DNA from: a virus
Direction: 5' to 3' (one strand)
Length of the DNA stretch: 64,000 nt
IMG/VR virus record: IMGVR_UViG_3300040944_000171
Location: 1-64,000 of that record
The notes under the pieces are model-generated. The model did not search any database, had not been told where the DNA came from, and worked only from the letters and a program-made list of their open reading frames with translations. The position numbers and the translations under genes are program-made. How positions within the stretch are numbered: position 1 is the stretch's first letter; every line of letters starts with the position of its first letter. This document shows, piece by piece, positions 22,724-30,799 of this stretch.

Positions 22724-23656
22724 CTAACTAGCTTTTGGGGCACCCCGCAAGAATCGCGCCACCTGCGCTACCGACAGCTTGGCTGGGTCGGATACATCGG
22801 GGATCTCCAGCCCATCGGAAAAGAACACGACCTCTCGCCCCTTGTAGCGTACAGAGGCCCCGTAGGCGATGTCATAGGTGACCAGCCGCCGGCCTCGGTA
22901 AAGCGCACGGACCTCGGGTTGGTCGTCATACGAGACCATCCAAGGCATCGGCAGCTTGCGGACGAGCTTCGCAATCTTGGCGTGGTCGCGCGGCTCGTAG
23001 ACGTTCCGGTAAAGATCCTGCCCCTTGCTGTAATACGGCGGGTCGAGGTAGACGAGGGTCTTCGCTCCGACATGTGGCGCCACATCCCTTAGAAAGACGG
23101 CGCCGTCGAGATTGTACACTTCGATCCGGCTGCGCCACCGCCCAATTCGCTCAATACGACGAACGAGGTCTCGACGATTGTACCGGGCGCCCATCTTCCA
23201 TTTCCCGGTTTGTTGACGCCCACCGATAATGCCTCCCGTAAGCACCCCTGAGCGGTTGACTCTGTTCAAGTAGAGTGTCGAGAAGGCCAGTTCCAGGGGC
23301 TCGGCGTTGATTGCCACCTGGACCATCCGTTGGCGATCCCATTCCTCAACAGTGAGTGGGGCGTCGTTGACGAGGCGGCATAGCTCATCGGTGTGGTCAC
23401 GGCAGGCCATCCAGAAGGCGTATACACCGCGATCCAGATCGTTCAAGTAGATCCGTTGCGCATAGTCGCCGTACAGAAGTGCCAAGGCAACGGCACCACC
23501 GCCCGCATATACCTCCACATAGTTGCCGTCCAGCAGCCCGTTTGTGCGGAATACGAGGGTCAGGAAGTTGGCGAGTTTGCGCTTGCCACCCGGATAGCGC
23601 AATGGAGAGTAGAACGCTGCGGTGCCGACTCTATGTCGTTGTGGGGGCTGGCTCAC
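22724..23656 (-). CDS. dam: Dam-type DNA adenine methylase
   Basis: 310 residues. PLRYPGGK (18-25) and VEVYAGGG (47-54) form the SAM site; LDPPYYS (204-210) is the catalytic motif IV, the alpha-class order of D12/Dam enzymes. It methylates the N6 of adenine; the target is probably short, GATC being only one possibility. GTG start forms GTGA with the ParB-like gene's stop, so the two are translated together. Less GC-rich than surrounding viral genes. Confidence 0.92.
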   Translation of the reverse strand: MSQPPQRHRVGTAAFYSPLRYPGGKRKLANFLTLVFRTNGLLDGNYVEVYAGGGAVALALLYGDYAQRIYLNDLDRGVYAFWMACRDHTDELCRLVNDAPLTVEEWDRQRMVQVAINAEPLELAFSTLYLNRVNRSGVLTGGIIGGRQQTGKWKMGARYNRRDLVRRIERIGRWRSRIEVYNLDGAVFLRDVAPHVGAKTLVYLDPPYYSKGQDLYRNVYEPRDHAKIAKLVRKLPMPWMVSYDDQPEVRALYRGRRLVTYDIAYGASVRYKGREVVFFSDGLEIPDVSDPAKLSVAQVARFLRGAPKAS

Positions 23657-24999
23657 GCCCAGAGCGCCTCGATCAGATGGGCGAACTTGTCCCACACGGC
23701 TCTCAGGTCGTTGGCGCTCGGGGTCATGTCTGGATTATGCACGAAAGCATTGAGGTTGGTAACGAGCGTGAGCTTGTCGGGGTCGCGAAGCGCTTCCCGA
23801 ACCGGGAGCGTCTCGGCCTTGCTCATCACAGCGTTGGCTTCCAAGTCATCGAGGACGCCGTTGGCCTTCTGCTGGAGTTTCTTATCCCAGCCGGCCAGCT
23901 TAGCGAGGTGTGGGTTCCGCTTGATGTAGTCGTCGATGCTCAGCTCGATGAAGGTGCGGAACAGTACGGCTACGGCGTTAGGCGCATCGTTCAGAGTGAC
24001 CTTTCGCTTCAACTCGTGGTAGATGTCGTTGATTCTGCTGACGGCGATGGCCACCGTGAAGTCGGCTGGGATCATCCTAGTGCGCGAACTGCTATGGCGG
24101 CGGTCCTTGGACTTCGTCGTGGACCCTGTGGCTTTCTCCGGGGCCTCGTCGAGCGGTGCTGAGACGGACGTGCGCGTGGATGGATCGGGAAGGTCTGCAG
24201 TAGAGAGCTTGTTGACGTAACGTGCTCGATCCTCCTTGGACATCAGGTCGCCGACCTTCACTGCGCCTGTCCCGATGTCGTCGACGAGCTTCGTCAGGCC
24301 CTTGAGAACCTCAGTCTTTGGATAGTCCGTGACCACCTTGCCACTGACGATGTCGATCCCTAGCCGCTCGCGCACACGAGGAGTGGTCAGAGCACGAGCT
24401 AGGGTGCTCACAGGATAGTTGCCTTTCTTGTGGCGCTCAATGGTCTCGGCGCTCGGATGTCCCGCTCGGATAACGAAGTCGAGCAGTTGCATGTGGGGAG
24501 GCGTGGCGGCCTCCCGCCGGGAGCGGTGCCGCGTCTTCTGTTGGGCCGTCCACTCGACGAGACCCTCGCCGTCACCCTGCCCCCCATGGAACAGTTCCAC
24601 CCATATGTTGGCGTCGTCCCGCTTCTCGAACACGACGCACGGAACCTCGGACAGAGGGTCGTACGCGCTCGCGAGCGTCCGAAGCTGCGCCATCTGGCTG
24701 TCCGCGAGAAAGCCCTGGAGGGTTTCCGGCTGCTCCAGAGCCTTGAGCGCCACCAGACGCCGGTTCGCGTCGAGGACGATGTAGTTGTCCTCATCGGGGA
24801 TCACGATGAAGCGCTGGGCGGGACTGAGCCCGTTCTGAGCTATGTGGCGCGCGAGGGCAAGGAGCTTCCCCTTTTGTTCGGACGCAAGAGCCTCGATCGC
24901 CTCTCTCTGATTGTCGGGGTCGGTCGCAACGCGGGGGTTCTTGAGATCGAGTTTCAACTTGGACAACTCGATGTCGTCTGGATAGGGGTGGTCGGGCAT
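23653..24999 (-). CDS. ParB/Srx-domain protein with HEPN-like C-terminus
   Basis: 448 residues. LSKLKLDLKNPR (12-23) and VLDANRRLVALKAL (75-88) are the ParB/sulfiredoxin-fold signature, where the NRR loop binds nucleotide or DNA. The C-terminal 120 residues are all-helical with LNAFVHN, similar to HEPN-type domains that can be ribonucleases; the arginine of the usual R-x4-6-H motif is not clear. RBS AGGTGA before the ATG. Coupled to the adenine methylase: probable DNA-modification or defence cassette. No parA partner is present, so plasmid partition is unlikely. Confidence 0.75.
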   Translation of the reverse strand: MPDHPYPDDIELSKLKLDLKNPRVATDPDNQREAIEALASEQKGKLLALARHIAQNGLSPAQRFIVIPDEDNYIVLDANRRLVALKALEQPETLQGFLADSQMAQLRTLASAYDPLSEVPCVVFEKRDDANIWVELFHGGQGDGEGLVEWTAQQKTRHRSRREAATPPHMQLLDFVIRAGHPSAETIERHKKGNYPVSTLARALTTPRVRERLGIDIVSGKVVTDYPKTEVLKGLTKLVDDIGTGAVKVGDLMSKEDRARYVNKLSTADLPDPSTRTSVSAPLDEAPEKATGSTTKSKDRRHSSSRTRMIPADFTVAIAVSRINDIYHELKRKVTLNDAPNAVAVLFRTFIELSIDDYIKRNPHLAKLAGWDKKLQQKANGVLDDLEANAVMSKAETLPVREALRDPDKLTLVTNLNAFVHNPDMTPSANDLRAVWDKFAHLIEALWA

Positions 25000-25042
25000 A
25001 TTTCACCTACTCTGCGCTTGGTAAGGCCAGCTATCAAAGGAT

Positions 25043-25072
25043 AGTGTAACATGCCCTTTGGCATACAGCCAA
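25043..25072 (-). promoter_or_regulatory. Sigma-70-like promoter for ParB-like/Dam pair
   Basis: On the minus strand: TTGGCT (25067-25072), 18 bases, TACACT (25043-25048). The ATG at 24999 follows about 37 bases after the expected transcript start. Confidence 0.55.
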
Positions 25073-25176
25073 CCAACATGACAGAGCGGTGGTTTCAGAA
25101 GAGAGCCAGGTGTCGCCGAACCCTTCGGCCAGCGCGACGGCTGAGCCAAACTGACTGCGGACCCACTATCCCTGTA

Positions 25177-25205
25177 TTGACATTGCCAGGACGCTCAGGC
25201 ATAAT
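25177..25205 (+). promoter_or_regulatory. Sigma-70 promoter of transposase
   Basis: TTGACA (25177-25182), 17 bases, CATAAT (25200-25205). The expected start of transcription coincides with the ATG at 25213, so the mRNA may be leaderless; the in-frame ATG at 25204 lies inside the -10 box. Confidence 0.7.
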
Positions 25206-25212
25206 GGTCAGT

Positions 25213-26049
25213 ATGAACAGGCTATCCCAGGCTCAGCGGGTGGCGGTGGTCAAGGCGCTGGTGGAGGGCACCAGCATCCGGGGCACCGTCCGCCTGACCG
25301 GCGTCGCCAAGAACACGGTCACCAAGCTCCTGGTCGACCTCGGGGCTGCCTGCTCCGAGTACCAGGACCGGGTGTTCCGCGACCTTCCCTGCCGTCGCCT
25401 CCAGGCCGACGAGATCTGGAGCTTCTGCAACGCCAAGGCCAGGAACGTCCCCGAGGCTCACCGGAGGGAGTTCGGCTGGGGCGACGTCTGGACGTGGACC
25501 GCCATCGACGCGGACACCAAACTCGTCCCCTCGTGGGTGATCGGAGAGCGCACCATCGGCGACGCCATCGCCTTGATGGACGACCTCAAGGGCAGGCTGG
25601 CCAACCGGGTGCAGTTGACCACGGACGGGCACAAGGCCTACCTGGAGGCCGTCGAGGGGGCCTTCGCGTTGGACATCGACTACGCCCAACTCATCAAGCT
25701 CTACGGCAACGACCCCGAGGCCGAGAAGCGGTACAGCCCCGCCAAGTGCGTGGGCGTCGAGGTTCACCGGGTCAGCGGGAATCCTGCTCTGGCCGACGTC
25801 TCCACCAGCTACGTGGAGCGGCAGAACCTCACGATGCGGATGTCGATGCGCCGCTTCACCCGGCTCACCAACGCCTTCAGCCGGAAGGTGGAGAACCTGG
25901 CCGCGGCCGTCTCGCTCCACTTCATGTTCTACAACTTCGCCAGGCCCCACAAGACGCTGGCTAACCCGTATCCCCGGACTCCTGCGATGGCGGCCGGGGT
26001 GGCTGACCACGTTTGGAAGATCGAGGAGATCGTCGCGCTGCTCGGGTAG
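25213..26049 (+). CDS. IS1-family-like transposase
   Basis: 278 residues. N-terminal helix-turn-helix (GTSIRGTVRLTGVAKNTVTK) binds the ends. Catalytic residues are visible as QADEIWSF (first Asp), LTTDGHKAY (second Asp) and SYVERQNLTMRM (Glu), the IS1 DDE pattern, in a single frame without the programmed frameshift of classical IS1. ATG at 25213 chosen because the promoter's -10 overlaps the earlier ATG. Drives the 4.1-kb transposon. Confidence 0.9.
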   Translation: MNRLSQAQRVAVVKALVEGTSIRGTVRLTGVAKNTVTKLLVDLGAACSEYQDRVFRDLPCRRLQADEIWSFCNAKARNVPEAHRREFGWGDVWTWTAIDADTKLVPSWVIGERTIGDAIALMDDLKGRLANRVQLTTDGHKAYLEAVEGAFALDIDYAQLIKLYGNDPEAEKRYSPAKCVGVEVHRVSGNPALADVSTSYVERQNLTMRMSMRRFTRLTNAFSRKVENLAAAVSLHFMFYNFARPHKTLANPYPRTPAMAAGVADHVWKIEEIVALLG

Positions 26050-26431
26050 GCGGCTCCAAACCCTGGCTCTTCAGCACAGCGTCTGCCAGTTTGTTCACCG
26101 CTTCCGCCAGCTCTTCGGTGCGGTCACGTGTAAACGCCCGCTCGCTGGCACGGCTGCTGCGCTCGTGGGTCTCTTTCTCACGCTCAAGGAGCCTTTCCCG
26201 CTCTCGTTGCCGCTTCCTGCCGGGCAGCCACCCTCCCGTAGCCCCAGCTACGAGGCAGTAGAGCCCGAATCCGAAGGCCAGGGAGGCGATGGCTGGCTCC
26301 AAGGCAGCGAGCCACAGCGGCGCATGGATCGCGCCTGTCAAGAGGAGCGGTCCCACGGCGGCAAGAAGCGTTACTCCGGCCGTCACGAGCGCGGTCCCGA
26401 CCCCGATCCAGGCCCGCCGCCACTCAGCCAC
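25961..26431 (-). CDS. Membrane protein with coiled-coil tail (transposon cargo)
   Basis: 156 residues from GTG. Two membrane helices (ALVTAGVTLLAAVGPLLL and LEPAIASLAFGFGLYCLVAG) are followed by a long charged helix (RERERLLEREKETHE-type) and a basic tail. Its 3' end overlaps the transposase gene on the other strand by 89 bases. Lies between transposase and right end. Could be a passenger effector; function unknown. Confidence 0.5.
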   Translation of the reverse strand: MAEWRRAWIGVGTALVTAGVTLLAAVGPLLLTGAIHAPLWLAALEPAIASLAFGFGLYCLVAGATGGWLPGRKRQRERERLLEREKETHERSSRASERAFTRDRTEELAEAVNKLADAVLKSQGLEPPTRAARRSPRSSKRGQPPRPPSQESGDTG

Positions 26432-26488
26432 GAACGGATGATGCGGCGGCGCTTGCCCGTCTGGTATGTCATTTGGCGACCGCCTAGG

Positions 26489-26506
26489 TCAAACTGACCC
26501 ACTACC
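26489..26506 (-). repeat. Right terminal inverted repeat
   Basis: Reverse complement of the left end, 18 of 18 bases; directly followed by the second copy of GTCTCGGC. Confidence 0.92.
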
Positions 26507-26628
26507 GTCTCGGCCCGCTGCTTGCGGTGGCCGTCCTCGCGCCGCCGCTGGCGATCGCGCTCGCGCAGCTCGCGGTTGCTGTGCGAGGTGGGCGGGGGCA
26601 CGAAGCCCCCGCCCACAGTGCTCATCAT
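26507..26628 (-). pseudogene. 5' part of gene split by the transposon
   Basis: Encodes the first 38 residues (opening MMSTVGGGFVPPPTSHSNRE, then an Arg-rich helix) plus the start of the duplicated target. The intact gene would encode a 57-residue basic protein: this part, then AETIRQRIEARERRKGGQR. Directly downstream of the lysin gene and upstream of the 22309 gene before insertion. Confidence 0.85.
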
Positions 26629-26635
26629 CGGAGGA

Positions 26636-27610
26636 TCAGCTCTGAGATGGGTTGATCCACCAGCCCGGCGCGCCGTCGTGCTGGTACAGCGCCACCATCC
26701 CGAGTGCCCGGTTCTGGACGCTGTACGTCCCCGGCGGCACCGTCGAGTTGGAGTTCCGGGAGGCGGCGGCGTCCTCGGAGTTGACGTAGCCCGGCTGCGC
26801 CCGCGTCACCGTGTAGGTGTTCGGGGCCGGGGCAGGCGCAGGCGGTGCGGGCACCGGGGCCGCGCCCCCCTGAGCCGGGTTGATCCACCAGCCCGGCGCG
26901 CCGTCGTGCTGGTACAGCGCCACCATCCCGAGTGCCCGGTTCTGGATGCCGTACGTCCCCGGCGGCACCGTCGAGTTGGAGTCCCGCTCCGCCGCCGCAT
27001 CGGCGGAGGTGACGTAGCCCGGCTGGGCCTGGGTCACCGTGTAGGTGTCTGCGGGTGGAGGCGGGGCGGGGGCCGGAGGAGCTGGCACCGGGATGGGCGG
27101 CTGCCACGGGGTGTCGACCGCCGGCCAGGTGTCGGCGACGATGCTCTGGTCGTACGGCTGGCCGATGCCCGCGCCGTTGGTCCACTGCCAGGCCACGCAG
27201 CCCGCCGGCACCGTGGTCGGGACGGGGCTCCCCGGGGCCAGCCAGGCGGCCCGCCAGCGGCGCGTCGAGAAGTTGAAGCTGGTCACCCCCGCCGCCACGA
27301 GGGCGGCGCGCACCTGGGCGTCGATGGCGTCGTCCCAGTACCCCGAGAAGACATCGTTGCCGCGCCCGTGGGCCGCCACCACCTCGGCGGCGAAGGTCGC
27401 CGGGGTGTAGTCGCCGACATCGCCGACATCGGCCACCATGTAGCCCTTGGCGGAGCCCCCGGCCTTCACGGTGATGGTCACCACCCTGGCGTTGGCGAAG
27501 ACGCGGCCGGGGTTGGTCGCCTCGGGGTGGTCGGGGTAGACCGCCACCAGGGTGCCCGCCTCATCGGGCAGATCGTTGGCGTTCAGGTCGTCGTACTGGG
27601 TGCGGGGCAT
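26636..27610 (-). CDS. Glycoside-hydrolase-like (DUF1906/GH25-type) lysin with two C-terminal repeats
   Basis: 324 residues. The N-terminal 165 resemble phage glycosidase-like domains: VYPDHPEATNPGR, GDYTPATFAAEVVAAH, FSGYWDDAI and CVAWQWTNGAGIGQPYDQSI, the last typical of GH25-type lysins. After a Pro/Ala linker come two about 55-residue repeats (TYTVTQAQPGYV...GWWINPAQ), probably wall-binding. No signal peptide, so export needs a holin or virion packaging. AGGGAG RBS; GTAGCAT box at 27642-27648. Confidence 0.75.
   Translation of the reverse strand: MPRTQYDDLNANDLPDEAGTLVAVYPDHPEATNPGRVFANARVVTITVKAGGSAKGYMVADVGDVGDYTPATFAAEVVAAHGRGNDVFSGYWDDAIDAQVRAALVAAGVTSFNFSTRRWRAAWLAPGSPVPTTVPAGCVAWQWTNGAGIGQPYDQSIVADTWPAVDTPWQPPIPVPAPPAPAPPPPADTYTVTQAQPGYVTSADAAAERDSNSTVPPGTYGIQNRALGMVALYQHDGAPGWWINPAQGGAAPVPAPPAPAPAPNTYTVTRAQPGYVNSEDAAASRNSNSTVPPGTYSVQNRALGMVALYQHDGAPGWWINPSQS
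26640..27050. repeat. Duplicated C-terminal wall-binding repeat in lysin gene
   Basis: Two copies of about 180 bases encoding the QPGYV...GMVALYQHDGAPGWWIN module, nearly identical at DNA level (about 26640-26815 and 26876-27050), separated by a Pro/Ala linker. Confidence 0.75.
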
Positions 27611-27713
27611 GGAGATCTCCCTTCACTGCGGATGCGCGCCCATGCTACGCCCACCGGAGGCACCCCGCCGGGCCGGGCGGGGGCAGAGGCGGGGGAGTCG
27701 AACCCGGCCAGCC

Positions 27714-28565
27714 TCAGCCGATTCCGTAGCGGGTCCGGAGCTGGTAGGCGTGGCCGAAGTCGTACGAGAGATCCCAGGCCCGGTACACGACCGCGTACGC
27801 CTCGCCGATCTGGTCGGGGCTGAGATCGTCGCCCTGAAGCGCCTCCTGGGAGGCGGCGATGAGGCGGTCGATGGTCCGCACCTGGCCCTGGCGGTCGGGC
27901 ATCAGCGCCCCCGCCTGGGCGAGCCAGGTCCGGGCCACCTCGAGGCGCGTCCTGGTCTCTGGGATGCGGCCGCCCAGCCCGAGCGGGATCTTGTGCTGCA
28001 TGTGGGCACGCTGGCGCAGCCCGTCCAGGGCCGCCATGCTGCGGGCGAGCTCGCCCTCCAGCTGACAGGTCGGTCCGCCGCAACCGGGAGCGCTCTCCTC
28101 GCTGAGCCGGCCCGAGGCCCGCAGCCGGGTCTCCATCTCGGTCTCGGAGATGGTCACCCCATAGGCGATCTCGAACCGGACGCCCTGGTGGTCGGGGTCG
28201 TCGTAGATGAGGTGGCCGTACTCGTGATAGGCGACCATCACCGGGTCCTCGCCCACCTCGTCCACCGGGCCGCCGTACACCTGGCAGTGGTGGACGGGGT
28301 CGTTGGGGCTCCCCACCCGGGTGTAGAGACCGAGCAGGCGGTCGCCCCGGCCCACCGGCGTCCCCGCCCGCTGGAGCGCCTCAAGGTCGGCCCGCGAGGG
28401 CTGGGCCATCACGTCCAGCGGGCAGGCGTCCATGAGCGCCTGGGCCTTGGTGGGCACCCGCCAGTACATCCCGGTGGGGCCGAAGAGCCCCTCCTCGATC
28501 ACGCCCGCCATGGCCACCTGCTGGGAATAGCCGAACCTGCTCACGGCCGGATCATCCCATCCCAC
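27714..28565 (-). CDS. Putative zinc metallopeptidase (HEYGH)
   Basis: 283 residues. VAYHEYGHLIYDD carries the HExxH zinc motif; a possible third ligand was not fixed. Scattered Cys (CGGPTC) may form disulfides. No signal peptide. Start is GTG at 28565; an internal GTG seven codons later is possible. Could process virion proteins or attack host cell components. Confidence 0.6.
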   Translation of the reverse strand: MGWDDPAVSRFGYSQQVAMAGVIEEGLFGPTGMYWRVPTKAQALMDACPLDVMAQPSRADLEALQRAGTPVGRGDRLLGLYTRVGSPNDPVHHCQVYGGPVDEVGEDPVMVAYHEYGHLIYDDPDHQGVRFEIAYGVTISETEMETRLRASGRLSEESAPGCGGPTCQLEGELARSMAALDGLRQRAHMQHKIPLGLGGRIPETRTRLEVARTWLAQAGALMPDRQGQVRTIDRLIAASQEALQGDDLSPDQIGEAYAVVYRAWDLSYDFGHAYQLRTRYGIG

Positions 28566-28669
28566 GGGTGGGGCCGGGGAGTTCCCCCGCTACCGTCGCC
28601 AGGCGATGGTGCGATCCAGATCGCGCCTGTCGATCACCCTGGCCACGAAAGAGCGTACCGACGCATCGG
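28566..28669. other. Intergenic gap
   Basis: 104 bases between the metallopeptidase and the tail-family genes; no clear promoter or hairpin seen. Confidence 0.4.
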
Positions 28670-29248
28670 TCAATGATGGTGCGCGTGCAGCGGCACGGGG
28701 CGGCGGCGGGCCACGCCCGCCCGGGCGGCGCGGCGGAGCAGCGACCGGCTGATCGTCCCGCCCAGCTGCCGGCGCGCCTTGAGCAGCTCCCCGGAGAGCC
28801 GGGCCGTCTCCCGCCTCAGATGGTCGGCGTGCGCCCGGATGCGGCGGCGCTCCTCGAGCAGCTCCTCATACCCCCGCTCCGACTCCTCGCCGTACACGTC
28901 GCGCGCGGTGAAGCCGCCCTGGCGGGCGTGCTCCAGGCGGGCGAGCCGCGACCGGTGGCTCTTGGAGCCCTTGGCCTCGATCTGGGCGCTGGTCCAGTCC
29001 AGCGCCTGGCGGAGGGCCTCGCCCTCCTGCTCGATCCCGTAGAGGTCGCGCTCGATCTCCTCCACGTCCTCGTCGGTGTAGGGGAGGGGGACGAAGGCGC
29101 GCCGGGCCGCCTCCCGGATCCCGCGCAGCCGCTTGCCGACCGGGCAGGGGTGGCTCCCTCCGCCGCCGCACCCGCACCTGGAGGTGCGGAGCCGGGGATA
29201 GGAGATCACGCAGGCGAACCGGCCCCGGGGGTCGCGCGGCTGGCTCAC
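28670..29248 (-). CDS. Coiled-coil protein, His-tail family member
   Basis: 192 residues from GTG overlapping the upstream stop. N-terminal SQPRDPRGRFA, a CGCGGGGSHPCP metal-like cluster, then long helices (EIERDLYGIEQEGEALRQAL), ending GVARRRPVPLHAHHH. The terminal Arg-Pro-His stretch matches the tails of the following small genes. Last gene of this tail cluster. Confidence 0.65.
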   Translation of the reverse strand: MSQPRDPRGRFACVISYPRLRTSRCGCGGGGSHPCPVGKRLRGIREAARRAFVPLPYTDEDVEEIERDLYGIEQEGEALRQALDWTSAQIEAKGSKSHRSRLARLEHARQGGFTARDVYGEESERGYEELLEERRRIRAHADHLRRETARLSGELLKARRQLGGTISRSLLRRAARAGVARRRPVPLHAHHH

Positions 29249-29814
29249 GCCGCCCTCCCCCGCCGCCGCAGGTAATTGAAATGGCAGCGGAGGGCGTGGT
29301 CCAGGAAGCAGATCGGGCAGCGGCAGCCCCAGTTGCTGTACCCGTTCCGCCCATGGCGCGGATCGCCCGGGGGGAGGCCGCGCTGGCGGCGGCGTGCGTG
29401 CAGGACGCGGGCATGGGCGGCGGCGCCCACCATGCACGGCTTGCAGTGGCAGCCCCGGGCGTAGCGGGCCACGGTGCCATGCTCCGGCATCACCGCCCCC
29501 CGGATCTCGGGTGGCCCAGCCTCGCCGTGGAGGCGGATGCGATCCCCATGGACATGGCAGTACCCACTGCCGCCCCGGTACCAGCCACCATCCCGAGTGC
29601 AGCCCTCCACCCGGCAGGCTCGCGCCTCGAGCGGCGGGTGCCAGCCGCGCCCCCGGAGGGGCAGGCCACGGATCCTCACGAGGTCGCGGCAGATCCCCTC
29701 CGAGACCCCGAAGAGCCGGTCGATCTGGCGCGTCGTCAGCCGCCCCTCCAGGTACACCGCCGCCATCGCGTCGCGCTCTGCGGCGGTCAGGTGGTAGGTG
29801 GGGCGCCCGCTCAC
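29245..29814 (-). CDS. HTH plus repeated zinc-site regulator-like protein
   Basis: 189 residues. N-terminal helix-turn-helix (LTTRQIDRLFGVSEGICRDL), then CRVEGC...CHVH, and two HGT...Y..GC.C..C units (RYARGCHCKPC and NWGCRCPIC) typical of small actinophage zinc proteins. Probably binds DNA. GTGA coupling downstream. Confidence 0.7.
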   Translation of the reverse strand: MSGRPTYHLTAAERDAMAAVYLEGRLTTRQIDRLFGVSEGICRDLVRIRGLPLRGRGWHPPLEARACRVEGCTRDGGWYRGGSGYCHVHGDRIRLHGEAGPPEIRGAVMPEHGTVARYARGCHCKPCMVGAAAHARVLHARRRQRGLPPGDPRHGRNGYSNWGCRCPICFLDHALRCHFNYLRRRGRAA

Positions 29815-30218
29815 CGCTTGCCGCCGTGGCGGTGGTGGTGGATGGCCGCCGCGTGGCGGCTCCGGTACCGCCCGGTGGTTCGCTCGCCCTTGCGGCGGGC
29901 GCGCTGGGGACGGTTGCGGGCGGGCTCCTCCTCGATGAAGCTCAACTCCAGGCCACCGATCCGCACCCGGTGGGGGGGCGGCGCGGCCGCGCCGCCGCCG
30001 CGAGAGGAGGTAGCCCGGTGAGAGGATGCCAGGGGGGCCGGCGGGATGCGGGAGAACTTCGCAGGATCCGGCACCCCCTGGCGCCGCTTGATACGGTACT
30101 CCGCCTCGCGCCCGTATGCCTCCCAGTTGACCGATGGGTCGCGGGGATTGAAGCCCTGGGCCTCGGCGATGCGCCGACCCAGGGTGGCGAGCTCAGCGGG
30201 CCGGGTGTCCGCTACCAC
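29811..30218 (-). CDS. Basic protein, His-tail family member
   Basis: 135 residues, GTG start. N-terminal helices (ELATLGRRIAEAQGFNP), a Pro-rich middle, then RRKGERTTGRYRSRHAAA and IHHHRHGGKR at the end. The tail follows the family pattern. No fold recognised otherwise. Confidence 0.6.
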   Translation of the reverse strand: MVADTRPAELATLGRRIAEAQGFNPRDPSVNWEAYGREAEYRIKRRQGVPDPAKFSRIPPAPLASSHRATSSRGGGAAAPPPHRVRIGGLELSFIEEEPARNRPQRARRKGERTTGRYRSRHAAAIHHHRHGGKR

Positions 30219-30224
30219 CGCCCC

Positions 30225-30479
30225 CTACCGTCCCCGCCGCCGCCGGGTCGCCCATCCCTTCCTGGCCGCCGCCGACCGCTTGGCGTGGCTCTCGCCCTGG
30301 ACGATGCGGCGCAGCGTCAGCGCGAGCCGCGCCCGCTTGCCCTTCGTGCCTGGCGCCTTGGCGGCGGCGCGGAGCTTGGCCACCGGGATCTTCTCGCTCT
30401 GGGGGACATGCAGCTGCCGGTGCAGGGCGCCCGGCTTGCCCTTCTTCAGGGCCTCCTGGATCCAGCGCGTGCGAGCCAT
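30225..30479 (-). CDS. Small Lys/Arg-rich nucleic-acid-binding type protein
   Basis: 84 residues: TRWIQEALKKGKPGALHRQL, then TKGKRARLALTLRRIV and a GWATRRRRGR end. This KPGALHRQL/RARLALTLR pattern occurs in many phages as a small virion or DNA-associated protein. GGAGG nine bases before ATG. Confidence 0.7.
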   Translation of the reverse strand: MARTRWIQEALKKGKPGALHRQLHVPQSEKIPVAKLRAAAKAPGTKGKRARLALTLRRIVQGESHAKRSAAARKGWATRRRRGR

Positions 30480-30499
30480 GTCTTCAGCCTCCCGTGTTA

Positions 30500-30799
30500 T
30501 CAGCCAAACCGGCCCATCCGATCGCGCCGCTGGGCCCGCGCCGCCACCCGGCGGCGCTCCAGTTCGCGGCGCTCCTCGGCGCTCAGATCCGCCTCGCCGA
30601 GGCGGGGGCGGGGGCGGCCGCGCCCCTCGTGGTACTTCACCCAGCGCCGCGCCGCCTCGCCCGCCTGGGCCTGCGTCCGCCTGGTCCCCGCCGCCCCCTG
30701 CGAGCGGTGGACGACCCGGCCCCCCCCGTCGCGGATCACCGCGATCACGGCCTCACCGTGGGTGACGTACTCGATCTGGTACCCCCGGTAGGCGGGCAT
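30500..30799 (-). CDS. Hypothetical basic protein
   Basis: 99 residues. A small alpha/beta N-terminus (YRGYQIEYVTHGEAVIAVIRD) is followed by a strongly Arg-rich helix ending DRMGRFG. TGATG start coupling. Confidence 0.62.
   Translation of the reverse strand: MPAYRGYQIEYVTHGEAVIAVIRDGGGRVVHRSQGAAGTRRTQAQAGEAARRWVKYHEGRGRPRPRLGEADLSAEERRELERRRVAARAQRRDRMGRFG

Larger units (their letters stand above)
22366..26506. mobile_element. 4.1-kb IS1-like transposon with cargo
   Basis: Ends are perfect 18-base inverted repeats, GGTAGTGGGTCAGTTTGA at 22366-22383 and its complement at 26489-26506. It is flanked by the 8-base direct repeat GTCTCGGC (22358-22365 and 26507-26514), the duplication size of IS1-family elements. 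It carries an IS1-like transposase plus a small basic protein, a Dam-type methylase, a ParB-like protein and a membrane coiled-coil protein. Its cargo region is visibly less GC-rich than the rest of the window. The split gene can be rebuilt exactly, so the insertion is recent. Confidence 0.92.

Noticed and set aside
23653-24999. Plasmid partition ParB
   Set aside because: No parA neighbour, the usual HTH middle domain of ParB was not seen, and the C-terminus looks HEPN-like.
27680-27713. tRNA 3'-end-like GGTTCGACTCC sequence (minus) after the metallopeptidase
   Set aside because: The T stem pairs at only three positions and no acceptor or anticodon arm was found; probably chance in GC-rich DNA, though an attachment-site remnant cannot be excluded.
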